The position numbers and the translations under genes were made by a program. The notes below the pieces were generated by a model that saw nothing but the letters and a program-made list of their open reading frames with translations, had not been told where the DNA came from and searched no databases. Positions 17,879 through 27,388 of a stretch of 64,000 nucleotides of DNA are shown here, one piece after another (position 1 is the stretch's first letter; each line of letters opens with the position of its first letter). The stretch is from Asaia sp003994335. Lineage in GTDB: Bacteria > Pseudomonadota > Alphaproteobacteria > Acetobacterales > Acetobacteraceae. The stretch lies in NCBI RefSeq assembly GCF_037151175.1, contig NZ_JBBCOR010000004.1, positions 186,001-250,000 on the forward strand, in the 5' to 3' direction.

Positions 17879-19693
17879 ATGAGTATGGCGATCGAGAATC
17901 ATGCCGTGATCGGCGATCTGAGAACGACGGCGCTGGTGGCGCTCAACGGATCGATCGACTTCATGTGCTGGCCCCGTTTCGACTCCCCGAGCGTGTTTGC
18001 CTCCCTGCTGGAGCCGAATGCCGGGTTCTTCGAACTGGCGCCCGTGCTGGAAGGGGGGCGTTTTCGCCAGTTCTACGTGCCGGACACCAATGTTCTGCTC
18101 ACACGGGTCCTCTCGCCGGAAGGGGTGAGCGAGATCTCCGATTTCATGACGCTTGCCCCCGATTACCCCGAACAGCGTGTGATCCGCCGGGTGAAGGCCG
18201 TACGGGGTACACTGAAGTTCCGACTGCATTGCGCGCCGCGTTTCGATTACGCCCGTGTGGGGCACCGGACGCGCGCGCTCAATGACAAGGTGATCCTGTT
18301 CGAGCCGCTGCGGTCCGACCTGCCGACGCTGCGTATCAGCTCGACAATTCCCATGCGGATCATCGAGCAGGATGCCTGTGCGGAATTCGTGCTCGAGCTC
18401 AACGAAACCGCCATCTTCATGCTCGACAGCGTCACCACCGACGAGAATCTGTGCCTGGAAGATCACTGGACCTCAAACGCCTTCAAGGCCACGGCCAATT
18501 ACTGGACCGACTGGGTGGCGCGTGCGGAATATCATGGGCGCTGGCATGATCACATCACGCGTTCCACCCTCGCGCTCAAGCTGCTGACGTCTGCAGAATA
18601 TGGCTCGATGGTGGCGGCAGCGACCTTCGGCCTGCCAGAAGACCCCGGCGGGGTGCGCAACTGGGACTATCGTTACTGCTGGATCCGTGATTCCTCGTTC
18701 ATGGTCTACGCCTTCATGAAGACCGGTCACACCGAAGAGGCGACCGCTTTCATCCGATGGCTCCATCAACGGCGTCTCGAGGCGCAGCCCGGTGAGGCCC
18801 GCCTGAAGGTCATGTACGCCATTGATGGCAAGGCCTTCGTGCCCGAAACCGATCTGACCCATTTCCGCGGTTTCAGGGAGTCCCGTCCGGTGCGTATCGG
18901 CAATGGGGCCGAGGACCAGCTTCAGCTCGATATCATCGGCGAGATGATGGACGCGGTCTATCATGCCGATCGTCACTGCGAGCGCATCAGCTGGAAGGCC
19001 TGGGAGTCGATCGCCGAGGGGATCGACTGGCTGTGCGTGAACTGGAACCAGCCCGATGAAAGCATCTGGGAGGTGAGGGGCGGGAAGAAGCACTTCCTGT
19101 TCTCGCGCATCATGTGCTGGGTCGCTCTGGATCGCGCCATTCGTCTCTCGGAAGAACGGGGTTTGCCAGCGCGCATTGCAGTCTGGGTGCGTGAACGCAA
19201 TGCCATCTACATGGATGTCCAAAATAATTTCTGGAGCGACGAGCTTCAGTATTACGTCCAGTACAAGGGCGGTACTGCAATCGATGCGTCCTGCCTCCTC
19301 ATGCCGCTGATGGGCTTTATTGGCGATCACGACTCCCGCTGGAAGGCCACGCTCAAGGCAGTGGGTGATCAGCTGCTCGATGACAGCCATGTCTTTCGTT
19401 ATCACGTGGCCGAGGGCGATAACGAGGACGGGCTGGAGGGCCGTGAGGGCACGTTCACCATGTGCTCTTTCTGGTACATCGAGTGCCTGGCGCGGTCGGG
19501 CGACCTGCTCATGGCGCGCTTCCTGTTCGACAAGACCCTCTCCTACGCCAATCACGTCGGCCTGTTTTCCGAGGAGATCGGGCCTGCGGGCGAGCATCTG
19601 GGCAATTTCCCCCAGGCTTTCACCCATCTGGCGCTGATCAGGGCTGGTCAGTATCTGGACCAGGCCCTGTCCGGCGAAAAAGCGCGAAGTTGA
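17879..19693 (+). CDS. Glycoside hydrolase family 15 protein (glucoamylase/trehalase type)
   Basis: A 604-residue cytoplasmic GH15 enzyme with no signal peptide in the chosen start. The N-terminal beta-sandwich begins IENHAVIGDLRTTALV with the CWPRFDSPS motif. The (alpha/alpha)6 barrel has NWDYRYCWIRDSSF, the acid glutamate segment WEVRGGKKHF and the catalytic-base segment GLFSEEIGP. Characterised members of this branch hydrolyse alpha,alpha-trehalose or short alpha-glucans and release glucose. Several in-frame starts exist (17819, 17876, 17879, 17885); 17879 is taken because AAAGAA lies upstream and homologues begin near IENHA. It lies behind zwf. The choice of trehalose versus maltodextrin is unresolved. 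Confidence 0.9.
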   Translation: MSMAIENHAVIGDLRTTALVALNGSIDFMCWPRFDSPSVFASLLEPNAGFFELAPVLEGGRFRQFYVPDTNVLLTRVLSPEGVSEISDFMTLAPDYPEQRVIRRVKAVRGTLKFRLHCAPRFDYARVGHRTRALNDKVILFEPLRSDLPTLRISSTIPMRIIEQDACAEFVLELNETAIFMLDSVTTDENLCLEDHWTSNAFKATANYWTDWVARAEYHGRWHDHITRSTLALKLLTSAEYGSMVAAATFGLPEDPGGVRNWDYRYCWIRDSSFMVYAFMKTGHTEEATAFIRWLHQRRLEAQPGEARLKVMYAIDGKAFVPETDLTHFRGFRESRPVRIGNGAEDQLQLDIIGEMMDAVYHADRHCERISWKAWESIAEGIDWLCVNWNQPDESIWEVRGGKKHFLFSRIMCWVALDRAIRLSEERGLPARIAVWVRERNAIYMDVQNNFWSDELQYYVQYKGGTAIDASCLLMPLMGFIGDHDSRWKATLKAVGDQLLDDSHVFRYHVAEGDNEDGLEGREGTFTMCSFWYIECLARSGDLLMARFLFDKTLSYANHVGLFSEEIGPAGEHLGNFPQAFTHLALIRAGQYLDQALSGEKARS

Positions 19694-19710
19694 GAATAAA
19701 TATCAACAAG

Positions 19711-19735
19711 TTTCTGGACGAATTTCGTCCAGAAA
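19711..19735. promoter_or_regulatory. Perfect 11-bp inverted repeat after the GH15 gene
   Basis: TTTCTGGACGA-att-TCGTCCAGAAA forms an 11-bp stem with a 3-base loop, 18 bases after the GH15 stop. It can act as a transcription end, but no T-run follows on either strand, so an operator role is equally possible. Confidence 0.45.
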
Positions 19736-19743
19736 AGGAGCAA

Positions 19744-19762
19744 GTTGATAACTGATATCAAC
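19744..19762. promoter_or_regulatory. GTTGATA/TATCAAC inverted repeat upstream of nuoA
   Basis: GTTGATA-actga-TATCAAC is a perfect 7-bp inverted repeat about 185 bases before nuoA. A third copy of TATCAAC lies at 19701-19707. The surrounding 19690-19800 segment is clearly AT-richer than its neighbours. It is a plausible regulator site for the nuo operon promoter, but no protein can be named. Confidence 0.35.
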
Positions 19763-19947
19763 AAAAAGAGGACTGTTTAAATACTAATAATCACGGGTTC
19801 GTGTGCTCCCCTTCAGGTGATAGGCAGGGACTTGATGTGATGCTAGGCAATGGCGCAGAAAAAAACCTCACGACCACTGGCAACTTGCATGCGGATAGGC
19901 GTTTCACGCCCTGAGCACACGCAGGCCTGTGGTCCCGTCGGGAATAG

Positions 19948-20415
19948 GTGGTTGCGCCAGTGTCTCAGTTTCTCGCAGATCATGCTCTAGCGATCTACGT
20001 GGCCTTTACGGTCATTTTCCTTTGCATCGTGGTGGCGCTGTCAGCTGCTCTTGGCCCTCGTCGTGTCGGTGCGGCACGCGGTCGCTCGATGAGCCTCCCT
20101 TATGAATCAGGTATTCTCTCCACCGGTTCGGCGCGCATTCGCCTGCCGGTGCAGTATTATCTGCTGGCCGTCTTCTTCGTCATTTTCGACGTCGAGGGCG
20201 TGTTCATCTATTCATGGGCCTCCGTGGTGGTCGAGGCCGGCTGGGCCGCCTTCATCTCGGTCGTGACCTTCGTCGTCTTTCTGACGCTTGCTCTGGTCTA
20301 TCTCTGGCGCAGCGGCGCCCTCGAATGGGGCCCCAAGCACCGCCGCATGCCGGTCAAGGTGCCGCCCAATTCCCCCGTCGAACTTGTCAAAATCCCCGAG
20401 CGCGAGGTCGTATAA
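19948..20415 (+). CDS. nuoA: NADH-quinone oxidoreductase subunit A
   Basis: A 155-residue membrane subunit of complex I with three transmembrane helices. The conserved loop after helix 1 includes SMSLPYESGI and STGSARIRLPVQYYLLAVFFVIFDVEGVF, the family signature whose acidic DVE lies in helix 2. It is slightly long at both ends. The GTG at 19948 is used, with GGGA upstream; a second in-frame GTG at 19960 with AGGTGG ahead of it is an equally good start. It heads a 13-gene nuo operon. nuoB begins three bases after the stop. Confidence 0.95.
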   Translation: MVAPVSQFLADHALAIYVAFTVIFLCIVVALSAALGPRRVGAARGRSMSLPYESGILSTGSARIRLPVQYYLLAVFFVIFDVEGVFIYSWASVVVEAGWAAFISVVTFVVFLTLALVYLWRSGALEWGPKHRRMPVKVPPNSPVELVKIPEREVV

Positions 20416-20417
20416 CG

Positions 20418-21059
20418 ATGACTTGGACTCTTACCTCCGCCGTCGGCGAGCCCCGTCTGCAATCCCCTGAAGAACTTCTGGCGCACGAGGACGTGCGCCG
20501 TAATCTTGTTGTGGGCAAGCTTCAGGATTTCATTTCCTGGGGGCAGAAGAATTCGGTCTGGCCGTTCAATTTCGGCCTGTCCTGTTGCTATGTGGAAATG
20601 GCGACGGCCTTCACCAGCCGCTACGACATCGCGCGCTTCGGCTCAGAAGTGTTGCGCGCTACCCCTCGCGAGGCCGATCTGATCGTGATCGCCGGTACCG
20701 TGTTCCGCAAGATGGCCCCTATCGTGAAGTATCTGTACGACCAGATGCTTGAGCCGCGCTGGGTCATTTCCATGGGCTCCTGCGCCAATTCGGGCGGTAT
20801 GTACGACATCTACAGTGTCGTGCAGGGCGTCGATAGCTTCCTCCCCGTCGACGTATACGTGCCGGGCTGTCCGCCGCGCCCCGACGCTTTGCTCGAGGGG
20901 TTGATGCTGCTCCAGGATTCGATCGGCAAGCAGCGTCGCCCGCTCAGCTGGATGGTGGGCGATCAGGGCGTCACCAAGGTGACCCCTGCCAGCATGCGCG
21001 ACCTCAAGCGTGAAGAGCGCATGGCGGTCACCAAGCTGCGTACGCCCGACACGATCTGA
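20418..21059 (+). CDS. nuoB: NADH-quinone oxidoreductase subunit B
   Basis: A 213-residue peripheral subunit that holds iron-sulfur cluster N2, the last electron carrier before quinone. The four ligands are Cys56-Cys57 (GLSCCYVEM), Cys122 (GSCANSGG) and Cys151 (PGCPPRPDALLEG). The start follows the nuoA stop by two bases; the frame is open further upstream within nuoA, but that part is a shadow. It works with the NuoD domain to build the quinone pocket. Confidence 0.97.
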   Translation: MTWTLTSAVGEPRLQSPEELLAHEDVRRNLVVGKLQDFISWGQKNSVWPFNFGLSCCYVEMATAFTSRYDIARFGSEVLRATPREADLIVIAGTVFRKMAPIVKYLYDQMLEPRWVISMGSCANSGGMYDIYSVVQGVDSFLPVDVYVPGCPPRPDALLEGLMLLQDSIGKQRRPLSWMVGDQGVTKVTPASMRDLKREERMAVTKLRTPDTI

Positions 21060-21072
21060 GGAGCCTGCAGCA

Positions 21073-22851
21073 ATGAGCGAAGTTTTCGACAACAGCCGCG
21101 CAGCAGGCACGGTCACGGGCAGCATGGGGGCTTCGGTCGCTGCCTTCCCGCCGCACATGATCATGATGGAAGAGGCTACGCGCGACGGCGTGCCCACTTT
21201 CTGGGTCTCGCGTGGCCAGATCCGCGCCGTGCTTCAGGCCGTCAAGGCCGGCGGCGCGCTGCGCATGCTGCTCGACCTGACCTGTGTGGATGAGCGTCAG
21301 CGTATCCATCGTGACGGCCTTCCAGCATCCGACTTCACGGTCATCTACCACATTCAGTCCTTCGACGGGCCGATCGATGAAGTGCGCTTCAAGGTGCCTC
21401 TCGCCGTCGATGACGCCAATATCGCCTCCATCACTGATATCTGGCCGAATTCGAACTGGCTGGAGCGCGAAGCCTGGGATCTGTTCGGTGTCGTGTTCGA
21501 GGGGCACCCGCATCTCTCGCGCATTCTGACACCGCCGACCTGGGTCGGTCATCCCCTGCGCAAGGACCATTACGCCCGCGCAACCGAGCGCCCGCCTTAC
21601 ACGCTCTCCGAAGACCAGGTTTTCGACGAGCAGGAAGCGCTGAAATTCGACCCCGAATCCTGGGGCATGAAGCGTCACTCCGACAATAGCGACTTCATGT
21701 TCCTCAATCTCGGCCCGAACCATCCTTCGGTCCATGGCGTGTTTCGCGTCGTGCTGCAGCTCGAGGGTGAGTTCATTGTCGATGCGGTGCCCGATATCGG
21801 CTTCCATCATCGCGGCGCCGAGAAAATGGCCGAGCGCCAGACCTGGCACAGCTACATCCCCTATACCGATCGTATCGACTATGTCGGTGGGGTGATGAAC
21901 AACTTCCCCTATGTGATGGGTGTCGAAAAGCTGGCTGGCATCACCGTGCCGCCGCGTGCGCAGCTCATCCGCATCATGCTGGCCGAGTTCTTCCGTATCT
22001 CCAGCCATCTCGTGTTCTACGGAACGATGGTGCAGGATCTGGGCCAGCTCTCGCCGGTCTTCTACATCTTTACCGACCGTGAGCGCGTTTTCGAAATCAT
22101 TGAAAAGATCTGCGGCTTCCGCATGCATCCGGCCTTCTTCCGCATCGGCGGCGTGGCGATGGATCTGCCGCAGGGCTGGGATGGCGAGGTTCGCGCCTTC
22201 CTCGATTATCTGCCCAAGCGTCTGGACGAGTACAACGAACTCGTCATGAAAAACCCGATCTTCAAGGCCCGTACCAAGGGCGTTGGCGTCTATAATACCG
22301 AAGAGGCGGTGGATTGGGGCGTGACGGGGCCGGGGCTTCGCGCCACGGGTCTGGAATGGGATTATCGTCGCAAGGCGCCCTATTCGGGCTACGACCAGAT
22401 CGATTTCGATATTCCGACAGCTGTCAACGGCGATTGCTATGACCGCGCAGCGGTGCATATCGAAGAGATCCGCCAGAGCCTGCGCATCATTCGCTACTGC
22501 CTCGATAACATGCCGGGCGGGGCCTACAAGGCCGAGCATCCGCTGGCCATGCCGCCGCCGAAGCCGCGCACGATGCATGACATCGAGACGCTCATCCATC
22601 ACTTCGTGGGCGTCAGCTGGGGGCCGGTCATTCCGCAGGGCGAAGTGCGCTCCTGCATCGAGGCGACCAAGGGCCTGAACCAGTATTACCTTGTGAGCGA
22701 TGGCGGCACGATGTCCTACCGGACGCGTATCCGCACACCGTCGTTCATTCATCTGCAACAGCTTCCGATGCTGTCACGCGGCACCATGATTGCCGATCTG
22801 ATCGCCATTATCGGAAGCATCGATTTTGTGATGGCCGATGTCGACCGCTGA
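21073..22851 (+). CDS. nuoC: NADH-quinone oxidoreductase subunit C/D (fused)
   Basis: A 592-residue fusion of the 30-kDa (NuoC, about residues 1-190) and 49-kDa (NuoD, from about residue 205) subunits. The NuoC part ends with the EREAWDLFGVVFEGHP and LRKDH run; the NuoD part starts NLGPNHPSVHG and includes DIGFHHRGAEKMAE and the C-terminal DLIAIIGSIDFVMADVDR. The joined form is the E. coli arrangement (nuoCD); most alphaproteobacterial operons encode two proteins. The start at 21073 sits 13 bases after nuoB. The end overlaps nuoE by 14 bases. Confidence 0.96.
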   Translation: MSEVFDNSRAAGTVTGSMGASVAAFPPHMIMMEEATRDGVPTFWVSRGQIRAVLQAVKAGGALRMLLDLTCVDERQRIHRDGLPASDFTVIYHIQSFDGPIDEVRFKVPLAVDDANIASITDIWPNSNWLEREAWDLFGVVFEGHPHLSRILTPPTWVGHPLRKDHYARATERPPYTLSEDQVFDEQEALKFDPESWGMKRHSDNSDFMFLNLGPNHPSVHGVFRVVLQLEGEFIVDAVPDIGFHHRGAEKMAERQTWHSYIPYTDRIDYVGGVMNNFPYVMGVEKLAGITVPPRAQLIRIMLAEFFRISSHLVFYGTMVQDLGQLSPVFYIFTDRERVFEIIEKICGFRMHPAFFRIGGVAMDLPQGWDGEVRAFLDYLPKRLDEYNELVMKNPIFKARTKGVGVYNTEEAVDWGVTGPGLRATGLEWDYRRKAPYSGYDQIDFDIPTAVNGDCYDRAAVHIEEIRQSLRIIRYCLDNMPGGAYKAEHPLAMPPPKPRTMHDIETLIHHFVGVSWGPVIPQGEVRSCIEATKGLNQYYLVSDGGTMSYRTRIRTPSFIHLQQLPMLSRGTMIADLIAIIGSIDFVMADVDR

Positions 22852-23347
22852 ACTCACGGCGCAGGACGCCGAACTCCCTCAGGATCTCGTCGATACGTTC
22901 ATCGACATGGCCGCCCACGAGCATCACCCTCGTGGCGCCGCCATCGAGGCGCTGCGCCTCGTGCAGGAGCGTTTCGGCTGGATCAACGATGCGCATCTCG
23001 CCCATACGGCACGCATCCTGGGCATGTCCCAGGCCGATCTGGATGGGATTGCCACCTATTTCAACCTGCTGTTCCGCAAACCGGTCGGCAAGAACGTGGT
23101 CATGCTCTGTGACTCCGTTTCCTGCTACATCATGGGTGCCGAGCAGACACGCGAGCGGCTGTGCAAGAAGCTGGGCGTGAAAATGGGCGAGACGACACCG
23201 GACGGTGAATTCACCGTTCTGCCCATCGTCTGCCTCGGTCATTGCGACCATGCGCCGGCCATGCTGGTCGGCAAGGACCTGTTCGGTCCTGTCCGTCCGG
23301 AAGATATCGACGGCATCATCGACGACATTCGGGCGAGGAAGAAGTGA
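22838..23347 (+). CDS. nuoE: NADH-quinone oxidoreductase subunit E
   Basis: A 169-residue thioredoxin-fold subunit of the NADH-oxidising module with the N1a [2Fe-2S] cluster ligands Cys91, Cys96, Cys132 and Cys136 (CDSVSC and CLGHC). The start inside the end of nuoCD, in another frame, is supported by the family-like N-terminus and the run of overlapping genes. Its TGA overlaps the nuoF ATG by one base. Confidence 0.96.
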   Translation: MSTAELTAQDAELPQDLVDTFIDMAAHEHHPRGAAIEALRLVQERFGWINDAHLAHTARILGMSQADLDGIATYFNLLFRKPVGKNVVMLCDSVSCYIMGAEQTRERLCKKLGVKMGETTPDGEFTVLPIVCLGHCDHAPAMLVGKDLFGPVRPEDIDGIIDDIRARKK

Positions 23348-24663
23348 TGACTGGTCTCAACCCCGAAAAGCAACCGCTTCTGGCGCTCGTCAATCGCGAG
23401 ACACCGCTTGATCCGGCTGGCTACGACAAGAAGGGTGGCTGGCGCGGTCTGCGCCGCGCCCTGGGCATGAGCCCTGCGGAGATCATCACCGAGGTGACGG
23501 ACTCCAAGCTGCGCGGACGCGGCGGCGCCGGGTTCAGCACCGGCATGAAATGGAGCTTCGTTCCCAAGGAATCCTCCAAGGACCGCCTCAAATACATCGT
23601 CGCCAATGGCGACGAGATGGAGCCGGGCACCTTCAAGGATCGTATCCTGGTCGAGGGCAACCCGCTTCAGCTCATCGAAGGCATGATCATCTCGGCCTAT
23701 GCCATCCAGGCACGGCACGGCATCATCTTCCTGCGCGGTGAATATCATCTCGGTCTGGAGCGTCTTCAGCAGGCGGTCATCCAGGCGCGTGAGGCCGGTT
23801 TCCTTGGCGAGAACATTCTCGGCTCGGGCTTCGATTTCGATCTTCACGTCCATCCCTCCGCAGGGCGCTATATCTGCGGTGAGGAAACGGCTCTGATCAC
23901 GGCGCTGGAAGGCCGTCGCGCCAACCCGCGCGCCAAGCCGCCTTTCCCCCAGATCGGTGGTCTTTGGGGCGCGCCGACGGTCGTGAACAATATCGAGACC
24001 TTCAGCAACATCCCGCATATCCTGGCCAATGGCACGGAGTGGTATCTGGGACTGAGCGCCTGCGCCGATGGTGGCACGAAGCTCTACGGTGTCAGCGGTC
24101 GCGCCAAGCGTCCGGGTGTGTTCGAGTTGCCGCTGGGCACGTCGCTGGGCGTGATCCTGAACGAGTGTGCGGGCGGCATGCAGGATGGCTACAAGCTGCG
24201 CGCCTTCCTCCCCGGTGGTGCCTCGACAGCGTTCCTCGGGGCCGAACACGCTGACATCATCATGGACTATCCGACGCCGGAAAAGGCGGGCAGCCGCCTC
24301 GGCACGGGTCTGGCCATCCTGCTCGATGACAAGACCAGCCCGATCGGGATGATCCGCAATCTCGAGCATTTCTTTGCGCAGGAATCCTGTGGCTGGTGCA
24401 CGCCCTGTCGTGACGGGCTGCCCTGGGTTGAGCGTCTTCTGATTGCCATTGAGGAAGGGCGCGGCACGCCGGAGGATATCGATCGCCTCCATGACGCAGC
24501 CCGCCTGATCGGCCCGATGGGGCGCACTTTCTGCGCCCATGCGCCGGGTGCGATTGCACCTCTGGCCAGCGGTCTGAAGATGTTCGCCGAGGATTTCCAG
24601 CGAATGGTTAGCAAGCCCGCCTCCGGCACCGCAGAGAGCGGCGCCGCAGGGCAGGCGGCGTAG
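23347..24663 (+). CDS. nuoF: NADH-quinone oxidoreductase subunit F
   Basis: A 438-residue flavoprotein that oxidises NADH. The Gly-rich NADH/FMN site RGRGGAGFSTGMKW begins at residue 56; a second nucleotide contact is ICGEETALI. Cluster N3 is held by Cys348, Cys351, Cys354 (ESCGWCTPCRDG) and Cys396. The true start at 23347 overlaps the nuoE stop; 35 further open codons upstream are a shadow of nuoE. A proline/alanine-rich tail of about 25 residues follows the domain. Confidence 0.97.
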   Translation: MTGLNPEKQPLLALVNRETPLDPAGYDKKGGWRGLRRALGMSPAEIITEVTDSKLRGRGGAGFSTGMKWSFVPKESSKDRLKYIVANGDEMEPGTFKDRILVEGNPLQLIEGMIISAYAIQARHGIIFLRGEYHLGLERLQQAVIQAREAGFLGENILGSGFDFDLHVHPSAGRYICGEETALITALEGRRANPRAKPPFPQIGGLWGAPTVVNNIETFSNIPHILANGTEWYLGLSACADGGTKLYGVSGRAKRPGVFELPLGTSLGVILNECAGGMQDGYKLRAFLPGGASTAFLGAEHADIIMDYPTPEKAGSRLGTGLAILLDDKTSPIGMIRNLEHFFAQESCGWCTPCRDGLPWVERLLIAIEEGRGTPEDIDRLHDAARLIGPMGRTFCAHAPGAIAPLASGLKMFAEDFQRMVSKPASGTAESGAAGQAA

Positions 24664-24676
24664 GAGGAACGGCCCG

Positions 24677-27388
24677 ATGGCAAAAATCGTAATCGACGGC
24701 CGCGAGGTTGAAGCACGTTCAGACGTGAACCTTCTGCAGGCCTGTCTCGAGGCAGGGGAAGACCTGCCCTATTTCTGCTGGCACCCGGAACTCGGGTCTG
24801 TCGGTGCGTGCCGTCAGTGCGCCGTCAAGCAATATGCCAATGCCGACGACACACGCGGTCGTATCGTCATGGCCTGCATGACGCCGGTGACTGAAGGCGC
24901 GATCATCTCGGTTGAAGACCCTGAAGCCAAGGAATTCCGTGGCGAGGTGGTCGAGTGGCTCATGACCAACCACCCGCATGACTGCCCGGTCTGTGAAGAA
25001 GGTGGTGAATGCCATCTTCAGGACATGACCGTCATGACCGGTCATCGCGAGCGTCGCTACCGTTTCGACAAGCGCACCCACAACAACCAGGAACTCGGTC
25101 CTTTCGTGAAGCACGAAATGAACCGCTGCATCGCCTGCTATCGTTGCGTGCGCTTCTATCGTGACTACGCGGGCGGCCAGGATCTGGGCGTGTTTGCCTC
25201 GCATAACAACGTCTATTTCGGACGCCATGAGAGCGGCACGCTGGAGAGCCCCTTCTCAGGCAACCTCATCGAGGTCTGCCCGACCGGCGTGTTCACCGAC
25301 AAGCCGTTCTCGAAGATGTACAGCCGCAAATGGGACATGCGCGGCGCGCCGTCCGTCTGCTCCAACTGCGCAACGGGCTGCAACACCATCATCAATGAGC
25401 GCGCCGGCAAGGTTCGCCGTACGCTCAACCGCTATAATGATGAGGTGAACCGCTACTTCCTGTGCGATCGCGGTCGCTTCGGTCATGGCTGGGTCAATGC
25501 CCCGACGCGCCTGCGTTCGGCTGGTTATGTGATCAATGGCGACATGACGCCGGTACCGGCCCAGGCTGCTCTGGATCATTTCGGCAAGATCGCGGCTTCG
25601 GGCAAGCTGGTGGGCATCGGCTCGCCGCGCGCCTCGCTGGAATCCAACTACGCCCTGCGCAAGCTCGTCGGTGCCGAGAACTTCTCGACAGGCATGGCCG
25701 AGCCGCAGCACAGCCTGGTCAAGCTGGCCGTGTCGCTTTTGGCCGCTGGTCCGGCACGCATCGCCACCATGCATGAGATGGAAACCGCTGACGGCGCCCT
25801 GATCCTGGGTGAGGATGTCTCGGCAACCTCGCCACGCATGAGCCTGGCACTGCGCCAGATCAAGCGCACCGCCTTCAACAAGGCGGCCGATCAGGCCCGT
25901 GTCCCTCACTGGATGGACGCCTCCGTACGGACGCTGGGTCAGGACACGATCTCGCCGCTCTTCGTCGTGTCCCCCACCGTGACCGATCTGGACGGTTTCG
26001 CGCAGGACGCGATCCGCGCCATGCCGGAAGATGCCGCGCGTCTCGGGTTCGCCATCGCGCATCGTATCGACGCGTCGGCTCCCGATGTGGCTGGACTGAC
26101 CGAGGCCGAGGCGGCTTCCGCTTCGCTCATCGCTGATGCTCTGCTGGCTGCTGAAAAGCCGCTTCTGGTTTCGGGCCTGCAATACGCCTCCGCTGCCCTG
26201 CTTCAGGCAACGGCGAACATCGCCTCTGCCCTGGCCGCCAAGGGAAAGACGCCGCTCATCAGCTTCGTCCTGCCGGAAGCCAACTCGATGGGCCTCGCGC
26301 TGATGGACGGGCTCTCGCTCGACACGATCGCGGCCCGCGCCGCCAATGCCACGCTGATCGTTCTCGAAAACGATCTGAGCCGCCGCCTCGATGGCGCGCA
26401 GTTCGAGGCGCTGGTTGAAAGTGCCGCCAATCTGGTGGTGCTCGATCACTCGGTTACGCCGACGGCTATCCGCTCTCAGGTCACCTTCCCCTCGGCAGCC
26501 TATTCCGAGACGGATGGCACGCTGGTCAGTGCAGAAGGCCGCGCCCAGCGCTTCTTCCAGGTGGTCTATCCTGACGCGCCGCTTCAGGCGGGCTGGCGCT
26601 GGATTGCCGATATGGCGCAGGCCGCTGGCCTCAGCCATGTGCAGCCCTGGGGCAAGCTGGATGATCTGATTGCTGAAATCGCGACGACGATGCCGGCTTT
26701 CGCCCGCATCCCCGAGGCGGCACCGGGTTCGGATTACGAGCTGGAAGGCACGCCGCTCCGCAGCCAGACGCATCGCGTCAGCGGACGCACGGCTATTCGC
26801 GCCAATATCAGCGTGCGCGACATTCCGCCGCCGAGCTCGCCCGACACACCGCTGCATTCCACGATGGAAGGCTCCTACAGCACCGACATGCCCGGCACGC
26901 TCGTGCCGTTCTACCAGGTGCCCGGCTGGAACTCCGAGCAGTCGCTGAACCGCTTCCAGCAGGAAATCGGCGGCAAGATGCGCGGTGGTGATTGCGGCGT
27001 GCGTCTGGTGGAAGGGGGGACCAATGCGGCTGGCTCCTATGCCATGGACGTACCGTCGGCTTTTGCCCCCCGCACCGGTCAGTTCATGCTTCTGCCCGAA
27101 GCCCGCGTATTCGGCACGGATGAGATGAGCATGATGGCCCAGCCGATTGCCGAGCGCGCTGCCCCTGCGGTGGTCCGTATCGGTGGTGCCATGGCCAAGG
27201 GCGCACAGGTTCGTCTGTCGCTGAATGGCGAGGTCTTCACGGTCGATGCCGTATCCGATCCGGCCCTTCCCGAAGGTGTCGCCACCTGCCCGCCGCATAT
27301 GGTGTCCCGCTCCTGGTCGGCTCCGGGCTGGGTCTCGCTTGAAATCACGGCGCCTGCCGAGCGTATTGGAACGGAGAGCGCGGTATGA
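24677..27388 (+). CDS. nuoG: NADH-quinone oxidoreductase subunit G
   Basis: A 903-residue iron-sulfur subunit close to the E. coli length (about 908) and much longer than the roughly 690-residue alphaproteobacterial/mitochondrial type. N1b: Cys34, Cys45, Cys48, Cys67. N5: His99 region with Cys103, Cys106, Cys112. N4: Cys151, Cys154, Cys157, Cys201. The extra off-path cluster N7 motif Cys228-x2-Cys231-x3-Cys235 is present, which mitochondrial-type proteins lack. A molybdopterin-oxidoreductase-like domain without cofactor follows. The stop overlaps nuoH (ATGA). Confidence 0.97.
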   Translation: MAKIVIDGREVEARSDVNLLQACLEAGEDLPYFCWHPELGSVGACRQCAVKQYANADDTRGRIVMACMTPVTEGAIISVEDPEAKEFRGEVVEWLMTNHPHDCPVCEEGGECHLQDMTVMTGHRERRYRFDKRTHNNQELGPFVKHEMNRCIACYRCVRFYRDYAGGQDLGVFASHNNVYFGRHESGTLESPFSGNLIEVCPTGVFTDKPFSKMYSRKWDMRGAPSVCSNCATGCNTIINERAGKVRRTLNRYNDEVNRYFLCDRGRFGHGWVNAPTRLRSAGYVINGDMTPVPAQAALDHFGKIAASGKLVGIGSPRASLESNYALRKLVGAENFSTGMAEPQHSLVKLAVSLLAAGPARIATMHEMETADGALILGEDVSATSPRMSLALRQIKRTAFNKAADQARVPHWMDASVRTLGQDTISPLFVVSPTVTDLDGFAQDAIRAMPEDAARLGFAIAHRIDASAPDVAGLTEAEAASASLIADALLAAEKPLLVSGLQYASAALLQATANIASALAAKGKTPLISFVLPEANSMGLALMDGLSLDTIAARAANATLIVLENDLSRRLDGAQFEALVESAANLVVLDHSVTPTAIRSQVTFPSAAYSETDGTLVSAEGRAQRFFQVVYPDAPLQAGWRWIADMAQAAGLSHVQPWGKLDDLIAEIATTMPAFARIPEAAPGSDYELEGTPLRSQTHRVSGRTAIRANISVRDIPPPSSPDTPLHSTMEGSYSTDMPGTLVPFYQVPGWNSEQSLNRFQQEIGGKMRGGDCGVRLVEGGTNAAGSYAMDVPSAFAPRTGQFMLLPEARVFGTDEMSMMAQPIAERAAPAVVRIGGAMAKGAQVRLSLNGEVFTVDAVSDPALPEGVATCPPHMVSRSWSAPGWVSLEITAPAERIGTESAV

